DNA of 64,000 bases from Penium margaritaceum (GCA_023375785.1 SZWC01001531.1:124399-188398), one strand, 5' to 3'; shown: positions 12,207 to 24,340, numbered from the stretch's first letter. A program made the numbers and translations. Notes: a model not told the origin generated them from the sequence alone.

Positions 12207-13034
12207 TCAAGTGAAGTTGCTGCTGCTGCTGCTCCCGGGGGCGCGGAAGGGTCGCGGGGGGCCTGAGATGTCCCATGTGAGGCTACCGTCATGGGTGGCG
12301 CGGAGTGTCTCATTCCGGCTACGGCTCGGTTTGTAATCTGCCGCCGGATAGCTCGCCTTGTAATGCCACCACACCCCTCCCCCCCGGTTCGCATGCGCGG
12401 GCTCCGCGCTGGACAGAGGAGCCATGGCAAAGGCAGTTCCGTAGTTTACCCCCGAGCTTTGTGTGACCCGGCGAGTGAACCGAGTGCCAGAGGTCCATGG
12501 CGTGAGAACCATGGGAAGTGGATCAGAGGACGGACGAGCTGAGGAAAAGAATGGGGTAAATGATCGAATGCCGGAGACGGAAATGAGACTGAGGATGCCG
12601 GCGCCAAACAATGTATCCGCTTGGCGTGGCGCGAGCCAGTTGACTGCGAGGAGCATGTCATATGTGCGGACATCGCACACTTGTACGGTGTGCGGTGCAT
12701 GCACATTGGCGACCTGGATGGGGAGGGCTACGATCTGACCGATGGGTGTATCAATAGCTCCGGTGGATATGGAGAAGCGGAGTCGAGTAGGTGTGATGAG
12801 GTGGTCCACTCATAAGGTGCAAGCCATCCGCAGCGCGATGGTGGTATGGGTGGCGCCGGTGTACACGATGGCTACGAATTTGCAGCCACAAACCCAGACG
12901 TGACACCATGCCACGTGGACTTCAGCGGGTGTCATTGGACCGGGTATGAGCGGTGCAGGGGCCCACGTGCATGGCACGCGGCGGGAATCCTCCCGGACGT
13001 GGGAGTGGGCCATAGCGATGGCATGGGCCACCAT
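12207..13034 (-). pseudogene. Second protease-like segment in the gypsy-like element
   Basis: Minus-strand segments show a second copy of the aspartic protease region. The stretch WVCGCKFVAIVYTGATHTT (about 12860) resembles WICGCMFLAIIDTGATHTT of the first copy (about 15713). It is followed, as in the first copy, by text of the type VCDVRTYDMLLAVNWL, matching QVTQARTYDVLLGMDYL. The two copies are clearly related but well diverged. A retrotransposon needs only one, so this implies a nested or recombined second element, or a scaffolding join at the nearby gap (13302-13368). Confidence 0.7.
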
Positions 13035-13301
13035 GCGGATACCTGCATCATGGGTGAAGGTGCAGGAGAGGTGGATGCCGGCGGGAGAGAGAGAGGGGTT
13101 TACAGAGGAAAGGAGGTCCTAGAGGTGCCACGCAGACGCAGGCGAGTCGAGGAGGAAATCAACCAAGGAAAGGGGATTGCAAGTATCAAGGAGAGGTGAG
13201 GCTGGGGTGTGGGAGACGACGTTGGAGGGGCGGTTGTAGCCGCCATGGCAGAGGGAGTCGCGCGTGATTGTGGTAGTGAAGAGCGTGGGGGGGGGGGGGG
13301 G

Positions 13302-13368
13302 NNNNNNNNNNNNNNNNNNNNNNNNNNNNNNNNNNNNNNNNNNNNNNNNNNNNNNNNNNNNNNNNNNN
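13302..13368. other. Assembly gap (N run) inside a G homopolymer
   Basis: There are 67 N between a run of 15 G (13287-13301) and a run of 19 G (13369-13387). The true length of the homopolymer and any missing sequence are unknown. The gap lies between the RNase H segment and the second protease-like segment, so the order of parts across it is not secure. A poly-Pro translation across it is an artefact. Confidence 0.97.
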
Positions 13369-13509
13369 GGGGGGGGGGGGGGGGGGGATGTGGCGCGATT
13401 TCTTCGAGCGCCCAGCCGCGGATGGTGGGATTGAAACGTCGGGCTAGCTGGTGTCCAGTGGGATCGAGGGCTGGAAGAGTCTCCGCGGTAGCAAGGGGCT
13501 TGGTTGGTT

Positions 13510-13960
13510 CTATCTCGGACAGGAGTTGGTACGCAGTTGTAGATTCCTCATCCGTGAATTCTCGAGTGACGCCTTTCCGCTGAGGTTCATTATTCGCTGG
13601 GAGAGGAGTAGCTGTGCGGGGTTCCAAGGGGTCTTTCTGCGGATCCACGGAGTGGGGCCGATCTTCGCGAGGGAGGCGGCTGAGAGCATCTGCGTGTCGA
13701 TTGGCGAGCACGGGCTGGTACTTGATCTTGAAGTTATAGCCCTGCAGGAGGAGGGCCCATTGGGCCAAGATACCCTCATGGTTTTGTATTGTGAGGAGCC
13801 ATTGTAATGCTTGGTGATCGGCCAGGACAGTGAAGGGCTTGCCGTTCTTGATGTATTCGCGGAAGTGTTGAAGCGCCCATAGCAGAGCCAAAGACTCGTC
13901 CTTCACTGGTGGGTTGTTCCGCTCACCCTCGGTGAGGGCGCGACTGGCATACGCAATCAC
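13510..13960 (-). pseudogene. RNase H region of the gypsy-like element
   Basis: The minus-strand frame contains IAYASRALTEGERN, DESLALLWALQHFREYI, FTVLADHQALQWLL and LANRHADALSRLPRED. This is the usual run of Ty3/gypsy RNase H motifs and the linker towards integrase. In active elements RNase H removes the RNA strand after reverse transcription. It follows the RT segment in the expected order and is part of a broken element. Confidence 0.88.
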
Positions 13961-14277
13961 TCAATGGACTGGTTCTTGGACCGATTGCGACATTATGGCA
14001 CCGAGACTGTCCCGGGATCAGGCGATGTTTGATTTGAGTCAGTGGTGATGGAGAAGGGAATGTTGAAATTATGAAACTCAAGCATGTGCGCGGTGACCAG
14101 GCGCTATTTGATTTCCGCCCAGGCAGTGGCACACTCTGTCGTCCATTCGCACGGGATGTCCTGATGGGTCAGCAGCTGCAGTGGGCAGATGATTCGGGCG
14201 TGGTCGCAGACGAACTTGCGGGAGAAGGAGACAAAGCCGAGAAAGATCTTGACCTGTCTCGCAGTGGTGGGTTGGCG

Positions 14278-14816
14278 TCAAACCTGCACGGCCGTGATTT
14301 TTGCGGGATCGGTTTTGATGCCGTCGGCACTCATGACGAGCCCCAAAAACTCCATTTTTGCGGCGCCAATGGAACACTTGGCGGCCTTATGCTTAAGGTT
14401 GGCAGCGCGGAGAGCTGAGAAGACAGTGGAGAGGGAGGAGAAGAGGTCCGCAAAACTGTGGGCCGCAACCATGATGTCATCAATGTAACAGCTCACATTG
14501 GGGATACCGCGGAGGGTGGAATCCATGACGCGTTGGAACGTGGCACTAGCGTTGCGGAGGCCAAATGGCATACGGGTGAAGGTATAGAGCCCCTCAGGGG
14601 TAACGAAAGCTGTCTTGACAATGGAGTCCGGTGCATGGGGACAGCGTGGAACGCCGCCTTGACATCGAGTTTCGCGAACCATGAGTGCCTCTGCTGTCGC
14701 TCCTGGATGTTGACAATCAGCGGCATGGGGTATGCGTCTTCCTCCGTAACACAGTTGAGGTCACGGAAGTCCACACAGAAGCATTTGGACCCATCCGGTT
14801 TGCGGACGATGACCAA
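14278..14816 (-). pseudogene. Reverse transcriptase region of the gypsy-like element
   Basis: Minus-strand text shows conserved RT blocks: VIVRKPDGSKCFCVDFRDLN, YPMPL, FAKLDVKAAFHAVPM, TFTRMPFGLRNASATFQRVM and CYIDDIMVAAHS. YIDD is the polymerase active-site box in its Ty3/gypsy form (copia elements usually have YVDD). The blocks are in family order and support the superfamily call. The region belongs to a broken element. Confidence 0.9.
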
Positions 14817-14855
14817 GTTAGCACGCCAAGGGCTGACAATGGGGACTATTATGCC

Positions 14856-15974
14856 CTACGCCTTCAACTCTGCGAGGCCTTCGTTGATGATCTGTTCTTG
14901 GTCAGGGAGGATCCGGCGGACCTTCTGTTTGACCGCGGCGGCCGCGCCGGTGTTAATGACATGGAAGGCATTGACAGCTCCTAGGTCTCTCGCCACGCCA
15001 GCAAAGATGTCGGCATAGGAGTCCAGTAGTTCCCAAAGGTCCTGCTTTTGGTGGGGTGAGAGTCGAGGGTGCAGAATATGATCCCATCGTCGGGGCAGAG
15101 ATGATCGTTGGTCGCGGATGGGGTAGAAATCGTCATCGTCATCCAGGGGAAGGCCTTGGCCGAATGCTTGTTTGCTTTGCTGCCACAGCCCCAAGAGGCT
15201 GGCATGTACCCCTAGTTTCGCATGGTCCGCGGAGAGTTCACGCCATTCACCAACAGGTATCTGTTCCGCGTCAAGGGCGACCTCCGCGGGGGCTTGATTG
15301 CGGAGGAAACGCATGCGTGCATCTTCATGTGCCGTCTCGGAGAGGGAGAAGGGTGAGTTACCGGTCACCGGCACCGTTACTCGATCTCCCACAGTAATGA
15401 GGGCGTATTCATTTGTACTGGTGGCAGACGTGAGTTGCATGACCCCTAGTGAGAACAGGAGGTTGCCTTGCAGCGGAAGGAGATAGTCCATGCCCAGGAG
15501 GACATCATAAGTCCGGGCCTGTGTGACTTGGACATCCATTGGTTCGTAAAGAGAACCCACCTGCATGGATAGGCCCTGCACTTCTTCATCCCCATAGTCC
15601 ATCCCTCCCGTAGAATTGCTGAACAGTAGGTGCGTTAGAAGGATGCGGTCTGTCTATTCAATGAGGCACAGAACACGAAGTGCCACGGTAGTGTGGGTTG
15701 CCCCTGTGTCGATGATAGCAAGGAACATACAGCCGCAGATCCAAATCACGCAACAGGCAACTTTGTAGTTGCGGTCATCACGACGAGGTGGTTCCAGAGG
15801 CTGTGGTGCCCAACCCCAATCTAACTCCTCTGTGGTTAATCCCGGTAGGGCCTCCGCTATGACCCGTCGGGTGTTATGAGTGCCGCGTGTCAGAGTGGTA
15901 CAGGTGAGGGAGATGCCAACAATCTGGAGGCGATGGTTGGCGCGAGTGAACTCTTCTCGGAGCCCCGGAGCCAC
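14856..15974 (-). pseudogene. Protease region of the gypsy-like element
   Basis: The segment 15974-15654 has CCVIWICGCMFLAIIDTGAT, the DTGA box of a retropepsin, which cleaves the Gag-Pol polyprotein in active elements. The segment 15602-14856 continues with VTQARTYDVLLGMDYLL, the C-terminal retropepsin block, then a linker towards RT. It lies between gag and RT, the normal place. The element is broken, so this is treated as a fossil. Confidence 0.85.
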
Positions 15975-16472
15975 TTTGGGGTGAAGCTAGAGAAAATCAA
16001 ACAAATTTACAGAGTCGATGGGAGTGGTGAAGAGTTTGTCTACCAGGTCTGTGGATTCTGCAACAAGTGAGGGAGCATGGTGGGGCACTAACGAGGCATT
16101 GGCAGCTGGAACTTTCGTAGGTGCAAAATCCGTAGTCCGTCGCTTTTGCGGAGGTCGCACAGAACGGGCAGTAATGGCCTCCTGCAATCGTGCCTCAACG
16201 GCTTCTGCCCGTCGCCGCAGATCACTCTGGAGTTGTGCAGCCTCCTGCAGGTCCCATCTGCGGAGCTTGAGTCAACGGGTTCGGGTAATGAGCTCCGTCT
16301 TCTCATGTGTGGGTGTTACCTCCGTGGTTTCATCCTCCGCCATAGGCAAACCCAGTTTTACGTTACGGGCACCGGTCGCAGGGTTTGGCAGTGGGTTTGG
16401 CAAGATACCCTGGCCTGTCCCTTGAGTCGCTTGGTCCTATCCAATGGGGGTCGGAGGCGGTTGCTGTTGGTG

Positions 16473-17615
16473 CTACTGTTGCTGCCCCTGATGGTGTTGT
16501 TTCTGGCCCGGCCACATCTGGGTGTAATACTTCTGCCACTGATAGACCATGGGATCTTGGGAGACTGGATCAGAGCGCGGAGCTGCTTGTCGCTTACGTT
16601 GGCAATCCCAATCAATGTGTTCCAGGCTCTGGCACGTGTAGCAAGCTCTCGGCTTCTGCTGTTGCGGGAGTTGGGCGTGGGAAGGAGAGGGTGCATGAGT
16701 TTCACCGCCCTGGTATTGCCGGGAAGACCGCTGCCTGGTGAAAATAGATGGGGCCTCCCGCACCGCGTCTTGGAGGGAATGATATTGGTCCGCGATCATG
16801 AGGCTAGTGATTTCATTGGGAAGTGCGCAGATGAGATTTTGCAGCAGGACCCGTAGCGGCAGGCCTTCCCCTTGCGGGCTTTTGGCCACCAAAGCCCAGG
16901 GCAGGAACTGGTCCAGGAATCTGCGTACATCGTCATCTTTGCACATGACCTCCTTTTCAATCTTCCGCAGCGCTTCCTCCTTTGTCAGGTACTTGAAGCG
17001 CTCGATGATGGCATTGCCAAAGTCCTCAAAAGGAGGGAAAGGCGCCCGCACGTTGTACCAATCAGTTGTAGCCCCATGGAGATGAAGTTCCGAAATAGCG
17101 AGGCAGAGGCCAGGCAAAATTCGGCCAATGCTAGCATAGAGAGTGATTTGTTTGAGCCAGACCCAGGGGTCCTCCTTTGGGGCACCCTTGAAGGAGTCCA
17201 GCCGTGGGATATTAGCGGGTTCAGAACGGATGTATTGCAGTTGCGAAACGGTGCTGCTACTAGTCGTCAACGCAGTCATTGCACGTGGGGGCGAAATGGT
17301 TGGAGGAGGGACCGCGGAGTATCCCGTCGGGGGGTTGAGTATTTGGGGCTGTCCCGCGGGCATGGCAAAGCCAGGCTGCATAGGTGGGGGAAGCACATAC
17401 CAGGAGGGAGGTGCTAATGCAGTAGCGGTGTAAGGTGTGGAGAAGAATACTGTCCCTAGGGACGGAGTCTGAATCCCAGGCGCTGATGGCATCATCTGGG
17501 GTATCCAATGAGTTTGGTTGACAGGAATCACCGCCGCGGAGTAGGGCTGAACCACTGGTCCCATGCTGGCAGTCAGAGCTGTTATCGTCCCTACAACGTG
17601 TTGTGTTCCATGCAT
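16473..17615 (-). pseudogene. Gag-like region with zinc knuckle (gypsy-like element)
   Basis: A 380-codon minus-strand frame has a Pro-rich N-terminal part, then PRLDSFKGAPKEDPWVWLKQ and FGNAIIERFKYLTKEEALRK, which resemble the retrotransposon Gag capsid domain. A zinc knuckle of the form CYTCQSLEHIDWDC follows near the C-terminus, and the tail is Gln-rich. Gag would form the particle and bind element RNA. Position upstream of protease fits. The frame is long for a broken element, but the element as a whole is not intact. Confidence 0.85.
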
Positions 17616-19212
17616 CTGCTACGGCAGCAGGTGCGAATGGTTCTGCACTGTCGGTGGTGGATGTTAGATTGGTGGTGGTGCTCCTACAGGCACTACTCCA
17701 ATCATTTGCTGATGAGGAATTTGATGCTGGGCGATCGCTCGCAGCTGTAGCGGTACGCCGGCCACGAGCGTCGGCAGTGTCATCCCCCCTTGTGCCATGC
17801 CCTCGGACTGCTGATGCTGTGTTTTTCACAGGGGCGGAGCGGAAGGCTGGATTATGGCATTCATCTGTGCCATACCCCCAACCGTCTGCTACTGATGGGT
17901 CGATGGTTGAGTCCCCGCTGGTGGTGCTTGCGCTGGGGCTCCCTAGTGGGTAACGCACGCACCCTGAGTTCCCGGCTGCGTCATCCCCGCAGAGGGCTGG
18001 ACCGACATCCCTGCTTGCGGCATGGGCTGCCAAGGTTGTTGGGTGAGTGATCCCGGTACCGGCAATGCTCCTGCTTGCATCGCACTGGTTACCACCTGGG
18101 ATGGGTGCATCTATTGTTGTGGCGGTGCCTTTGGTATGGTCTGTGAGGATGCTCCCATCAATGGTACACTCATGCTCAGCTGTGTAGGCTTCTGCTGCAA
18201 TACTGGGCTGGACATGTAGTACTCCGGCCGTTCTCCTGTCTGGCCGACTCCCGGAGACTGCTCCAATAAGTACATCAGTGGTTGAGAGGTTGCAACGGGT
18301 TCCACCGTCGCCGCTTCCGTAGGTGCGGAAGGCTGACTTGCTAGTGGCTGGTTCAACGACAACAGCGCGAATCCCGGTGCTTGTGGAGGCCCCAGCAACC
18401 CTAGCATCTCGCCCCTCGGGTGGAACGCTGGTGGGGTTGCCGCCTGCTGCTGTGATCCCGTTGCAGGTGGTCCCGTTGCCATGTCTCCCGAGACCGTTCC
18501 TGCCACCTGCCGCGGCAGGGTGGAGTCTTGAGACATCCCAGGAGCTGGAGCCAGTGGTTCTTTCTGCTGCAAATCCGTCAGAGGCCGTTGGTCACCCACT
18601 ACTGGGTTGTCGGTAGTTTTCGCTTCCTCGAGGTTCTTTGTCTGCGGATGTGTTGTCAAGGATATGTGGTGTAACGCCATGCTCCCAGCCACCGTCGGCT
18701 GCTCCCCGCCACGACGCTGGTAGACCAATCTGTGATAGGCTCCGAGTCCTGCACCATCGGAGTGTTGCTCCGATGATGGTTGGGGGTTGGAAAACCACGG
18801 TAGTGCCGCAACCATAGCTCCTTGTCCCTCCGACTCGTGTCGAGAATGGCTGGGTCCGTGGCTGCCGTGGTCGGAGACTGTCTACACTTCCACACGGTCG
18901 CCCAGAGCATTCATGATGCGATGCCTGTGCAGCTGCTCCAGCCACTCGTTCACACATCGATGTTGGGCAAGTGGATCCGTGCCTGGCAAGGAGCTGATTT
19001 GGGTACGGGACAGCACCGGCAAGGAGCTCTGGTCATCCTCGTAGCTGGTGGCTCGGCGCGGCAAGAAGCACCGCATAGATGAGTACTGCTGCCTTCTCCT
19101 GCAATCTTGATGCACAAAACGTGCTGCCGACATTAATGACTGATCTGAAGGTCGCGTGCAGTTCCGCTAAATGAAGAGCAAGGAACTTTCCACGCTCATC
19201 GCACCATGACAC
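17616..19212 (-). other. Leader and Pro/Gln-rich region upstream of gag (gypsy-like element)
   Basis: Between the 5' LTR and the gag-like frame the minus strand carries Pro/Gln/Ala-rich segments (18815-18111) and a short charged segment (19133-18882). Neither shows a domain I recognise. They may be the N-terminal part of Gag or untranslated leader. Plus-strand frames here are low-complexity shadows. The sequence just inside the LTR (19195-19212) is where the primer-binding site should be; I could not assign its tRNA. Confidence 0.5.
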
Positions 19213-20370
19213 TGATACCCCCAATGTTGTCGTGCCTCTAGCTTTCGTCTCGCAGGCTTGATTCCGCGCGTAATCTGCGGAATATGCACTTCTTGCTATT
19301 GCCACAACTCTACTCAGTTAGGTAGCAGCATCACAAGTTCTCCACCCCTAGCTATTGGCAGTTCTGCGGACTGAAGACCTGAACCTCGGTGCACAAACCT
19401 CACTGATGAATGACACTCCACGGTCCACTCCTTGCCACACGGGAGCCGCCACCGCGTGGCTTCCAGCTCCTCTCCACGGAACCCTTGTTCCACGAACGTG
19501 TGCAAGCGAAGCCACCGCCGGCAGTTCACTTCACTCGGACTTTTGGTTCTTCGCGCACACAACTCCGCAATCTGCGGATAGGATTCCAAGGAGAACACAG
19601 GAGCAGCGGGATGGAGAGCAACGGGAGTGGTTGAATGTCTTAGATGAATTTGGCAAAGTACATGAATGCAGAGTTCTGTTCAGGAATACATGCAAGACTG
19701 AGTTGCACTTGTGCTACTGCTACTGAGGCCCTTTTCTACATGGGACTCTGCACGACGTGTGTACATGCCATTGGTCTCATCCCTTTCATAGTATCCTATT
19801 TCCCTTCTACTTGGACTCCACGCGGTGCGGCCACGCACCGCGGGTCTCGTCCTCAGCCACCCGCACACACACAGCACATCCTCTACTGATCATTTCCTAC
19901 ACCCGCGGCTCGTGTACGCGGTTCCTCGTGTTCTTCCTTGAATCTTTGTCTTTTGCGGTGCGTCGCTAGGGGCTGCTCCGTGATTGATGCACGATCAATC
20001 ATGCTGGTTAGATTTTCTTCCCTTGATTACTCGGCCCTTCCGCTGACCTATCTGCGCTTTGTCGGTGATTGCGAGTCTTGCTACGGCTTGTCCCTGTTCT
20101 CCTTGTATCACGGATTTCCCGCCACCTCTTTGCGCCACTTTCTCTTTCTGCCACAAGCACTTGAGCTGGGGGAACAACCACAGGTGGTTGTGGTAACCTG
20201 CGGTGGTTCTCCTATAGACCCCTTGGTCCTCACCACCCCTGGACTCCGCACTACCCCTCGCTCAACCGCGTCCGCGAGAGCCAGTGCTCGGTGCGCAGAT
20301 CTAAGCCTGCCCATGCTTTTCTCCGTGAATGGATCTTCCCCACGGAGTTGCGGTGGAAGTGTGCATGACA
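19213..20370 (-). repeat. 5' LTR of the gypsy-like element
   Basis: This 1158 bp partner of 5052-6209 has the same ends and equal length and is followed by the duplication AGAAG. Compared with the other LTR, many differences are C/T or G/A changes at CpG, with CCGCGG motifs more decayed here. It would carry the promoter of the element on the minus strand. Confidence 0.93.
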
Positions 20371-20375
20371 AGAAG

Positions 20376-20604
20376 GCAAGAGTCAACTGATGCAAGCCCA
20401 AGACAACTGGAGCAGGCCCAAGATAACTTGGGGAAGCCCAGGACAACTAGAGCAGGGTCAAGACAACTCAATCAAGCTCAAGACAACTGGGGCAATACCA
20501 AGAAAACAAGAGCGATCCCAAGACAATTGGAGCAAGGCCAAGACAACTGGAGTAAGCCCTGGACAAGTAGAGCAAGCCCAAGACAACTGGAGCAAGGCCA
20601 AGAC
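20376..20604 (+). repeat. Satellite B, forward block right of the gypsy insertion
   Basis: About 11 units of CAAGACAACTGGAGCAAGGC continue the block interrupted at 5046. Removing the element and one TSD copy gives an unbroken B sequence across the insertion point. The block ends head-to-head with an inverted B block at 20605. Confidence 0.95.
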
Positions 20605-20605
20605 G

Positions 20606-20934
20606 GTTGTCTTGGCCCTGCTCCAGTTGTCTTGGCCTTGCTCCCTTTGTCTTGGGCATTCTCCAGTTGTCTTAGGCTTGCTCCAATTGTCTTGGCCTTG
20701 CTCCAACTGTTTTGGGCTTACTCCAGCTTTCTTGGCCTTGCTCCGGTTGTCTTGGGCTTGCTCCAGTTGTGTAGACCTTGCTCCAGTTGTCGTGGGCTTG
20801 CTCCAGTTATCTTGGGCTTACTCCATTTATACTCGCATTGCTCCAGTTGTCTTTTGCCTGCTCCAGTTGTCTTGGCCTTGCTCCAGGCTTCCTGGGCTTG
20901 CTCCAGTTGTCTTGGGCTTGCCCCAGATGTGTTG
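20606..20934 (-). repeat. Satellite B, inverted block (right arm of a palindrome)
   Basis: About 16 units of the reverse complement (CTTGCTCCAGTTGTCTTGG) start at the inversion point and end in CCCCAGATGTGTTG, where A begins in reverse. Together with 20376-20604 the array forms an imperfect long inverted repeat with almost no spacer, able in principle to fold as a hairpin or cruciform. Confidence 0.95.
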
Positions 20935-23900
20935 GACCATTTGTGCCTCGTATTATGCGCTGTCAGCGTTGAGCACACATAGCGAAGTTATTTGGTCATG
21001 GTCAGTGACATGTGCCTTCTTTGGTTGGTCATTGTGCATGGTAGCTACTCCGTGCCAATCCTAAATGACTGTCTTTTTACTTGCTAGTAGATACTAGTAT
21101 TCCCAAACTATTGTTTCCCCCTCTGACCATTTGTGACTCGTATTATGAGTTCTCAACGTTGACCCATCATGGTGAAATTCTTCGGTCATGGTCAGTGATG
21201 TATGCCTATTTGGTTGGTCATTGTGCATGGTAACCACACCGTACTACTACTTATTGAAGATCTTTGTACCTGCTAGTCAGCAAATAGTATTCTCAAACCA
21301 TTGTTTTCCCCTTTGACCATTTGTGACGTGTGTTATGAGCTGTCAACGTTGACCACACACGGTTAAATTCTTGGGTGCTGGTCTGTGACATATGCCTACT
21401 TTGGTTGGTCATTGTGCATGGTAGCCACACCGTGCCACTGCTTATTTTTAGGTATTTGTACTTGCTACTTGATAACTAGTATTTCCAAAACCATTGTCCC
21501 CCCCCCCTCCCAAGACCATTTGTGAGTCGTATTATGAGTTTTCAACGTTGACTATACATAATGAAATTATCTGGTCATGGTTGGTGACATATGCCTAATT
21601 TGGTTGGTCATTTTGCATGGTAGCCACACAATACCACTACGTATTGAAGGAGTTTGTACTTTCTAGTCATTAACTAGTATTCTGAACCCATCGTTTCCCC
21701 CTCTTACCATTTGTGAATCGTATTATGAGTTGTCAATGTTGACCACGCATTGTGAAACTCTTTGGTCATGTTCACTGACATATGCCTACTTTGGTTTATT
21801 TTTGTGCATGGTAGCCACGCCGTGCCACTACCTATTGATGGTCTTTGTACTTGCCAGTCGATAACTAGTACTCCCAAACCATTGTTCCCCCCTCTGACCA
21901 TTTCTGACTCATACTTTAAGTTGTCAACGTTTACCACACATAGTGAGATTCTTTGGTCATGGTCATTGACATATGCCTACTTTGGTTGGTCATTGTGCAT
22001 GGTAGCCACACCGTGCCACTACTTATTGAAGGTGTTTGTACTTGCTAGTCAGTAAATAATACTCCCACACCAAGGTTTCCACCTCTGACCATTTGTGACT
22101 CGTATCATGAGTTGTCAATGTTTAGCACAGATAGTGAAATTCTTTTGGTATGGTCAGTGACATATGCCTACTTTCGTTGGTCATTGTGCACCGTATCCAC
22201 ACCGTTCATCTACGTCTTGGAGGTCATTCTACTTTCTAGTCAATAACCAGTGTTCCCAAACCATTGTTTCCCCTTCTGACCATTTGTGGTGCGTATTACG
22301 AGTTGTCAACGTTAACCACACATAATACAATCATCTGGCCATGATGAGTGACATATGCCTACTTTGGTTGGTCATTGTCCATGGTAGCCACAAAAAGCCA
22401 CTGCTTATTGATGGTCTTTGTCATTGGTAGTAGATAAACAGTATTTCCTAACCATTGTTTCCCCCTGTGACCATTTTTGACTTGTATTATGAGCTGTCAG
22501 CGTTGAACACACAAAGTGAAATTCTTCGCACATGGTTAATGAAATATGCCTTCTTTGGTTGGTTGTTGTGCATGGTAACTACACCACGCCAATACTTATT
22601 AAAGGTCTTTGTACTTGCCAGTCGATAACTAGTGTTTCCCAACCATTGTTTCCATCTCTGACCATTTGTGACTTGTATAATGAATTGTCAACGTCGACCA
22701 CACATAGTGAAATCCTTTGGTCATGATCATTGACATATGCCTTCTTTGGTTGGTCATTGTACATGGTAGCCAAACCGTGCCACCACTTATTAGAGGTCTT
22801 TGTACTTGCTAGTCAATAACTAGTATTCCCAAATCATTGTGTCTCCCTCTGACCAGTTGTGAGTTACTTAAAGAGTTGTCAAGGTTTACTGCACATAGTG
22901 AAATTCTTTGGTCATGGTCAGTGACGTATGCCTACTTTGTTTGGTCATTGTGGATGGTAGCCACACAAAGTCACTAGTTACTGAAGGTGTTTGTCCTTGC
23001 TATTTGATAACAAGTACTTCTAACCCATCGTTTTCCCCTCTGACCTTTCGTGGCTTGCAACATGAGTTGTCAACTTTGGCCACATACTATGAAATTCTTT
23101 GGTCATGGTCAGTGACATATGCCTACATTGGTTGGTCACTGTGCACGATAGCCACGCCGTGCCACTACTCATTGAAGGTCTTTGTATTTGGTAGTCAATA
23201 AAAAGTAATCCCAAACCATTGCTTCCCTGTCTGACCATTTGTGACTCCTACTATGATTTGTCAATGTTGACCACACATATTGACATTCTTAGCTTATGGT
23301 CAGCGACATATGTCTACTTTGGTTGGTCATTGTGCACAGTGGCCACACGAGATCACTACTTCTTGAAGGTATTTGTACTTGCTATTTGATAACTAGTATT
23401 CCAAACCATTGTTTCCACCCCCAAGCTTTTGTGACTTGTATTATAAGTTGTCAACATTGACCACCCATAGTGAAATGTTTTGCTCATGGTCAGTGACATA
23501 TGTCTACTTTAGTTGGTCATTGTGCATGGTAGCCACACCTTGTCACAACGTTTTGAAGATATTTGTCCTTGCTAATTCATACCTAGTATTCCCAAACTAT
23601 TGTTTCCCCCTGTGACCATTTGTGACCCGTACAACGAGAAATCAAAGTTGACCAAACATAGTCATATTCTTTGGTCATGGTCTGTGACATATGCCTACTT
23701 TGGTTGGTCATTGTGCATGGTAGCCTCATCGTGCCACTACTTAGTGAAGGTATTTTTACTTGCCAGTCGATAATAAGCATTCCCAAAACCATTGTCTCCC
23801 CCTCTGACCATTTGTGTCTTGTAGTATGAGCTGTTAAGGTTGACCATCCATAGTGAAATTCTTTGGTCATGGTCAGTAATACATGCCTACTTTGTATGGT

Positions 23901-24340
23901 CATTGTGCATGGTAGCCACACTGTGCCATTGCTTATTGAAGGTCTTTGTACATGCTATTTGACGATTAGTATCTCCAAACCATTGTTTCCCCCTCTGACT
24001 ATTTGTGACTCATATTATGGGTTGTCAACGTTGACCACGCGTAGTGAACGTTTTTGGTCATGGTCAGTGACATATGTCTAGTTTGTTTGGACATTGTGCA
24101 TGGTAGGCACACCGTGATACTACTTATTGAAGGTCTTTGTACTTGTAAGCTGATGATTAGTAGTCACAAACTATTGTTTCCCCCTCTGACCACTTGTGAT
24201 TTGTATTATGAGCTGCCAACGTTGACCACCCACAATGAAAATCTTTGGTCATGGTCAGTGATATATGCCTACTTTGGATGGTCATTGTGCATGGTAGTCA
24301 CACTTTTCCGCTACTTATTAAAGGTCTCTGAACATGCTAT
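20935..24340 (-). repeat. Satellite A array, inverted orientation (about 18 copies)
   Basis: Reverse-complement A units (GACCATTTGTGACTCGTATT ... GTGCATGGTAGCCACACCGT) repeat every 189-191 bp. The first unit has the variant GTTGAGCACACA seen, inverted, in the last A unit before B at 4974 and 33960. The array ends near ACATGCTATACAGAAC, where C begins. Short frames within it are repeat translations. Confidence 0.95.

Larger units (their letters stand above)
5047..20375 (-). mobile_element. Ty3/gypsy-like LTR retrotransposon, 15.3 kb, broken fossil
   Basis: Two direct repeats of 1158 bp (5052-6209 and 19213-20370), TG...CA ended, are flanked by the 5 bp duplication AGAAG (5047-5051 and 20371-20375). 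Removing the element rejoins a continuous B satellite. The minus strand carries, in element order, a gag-like segment with a zinc knuckle, protease, reverse transcriptase, RNase H, a second protease-like segment, a long unrecognised stretch, integrase and Cys-rich segments. RT before RNase H before integrase is the Ty3/gypsy order. At 15.3 kb it is long for the superfamily, and the duplicated protease plus an assembly gap suggest a mosaic. It is broken, with roughly ten or more interruptions by eye. LTR divergence of about 8-10% in the compared part makes it older than the copia element here. Confidence 0.93.

Noticed and set aside
13100-13583. Poly-Pro or poly-Gly containing proteins across the N run
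   Set aside because: The proline or glycine tract comes from the G homopolymer around the assembly gap.
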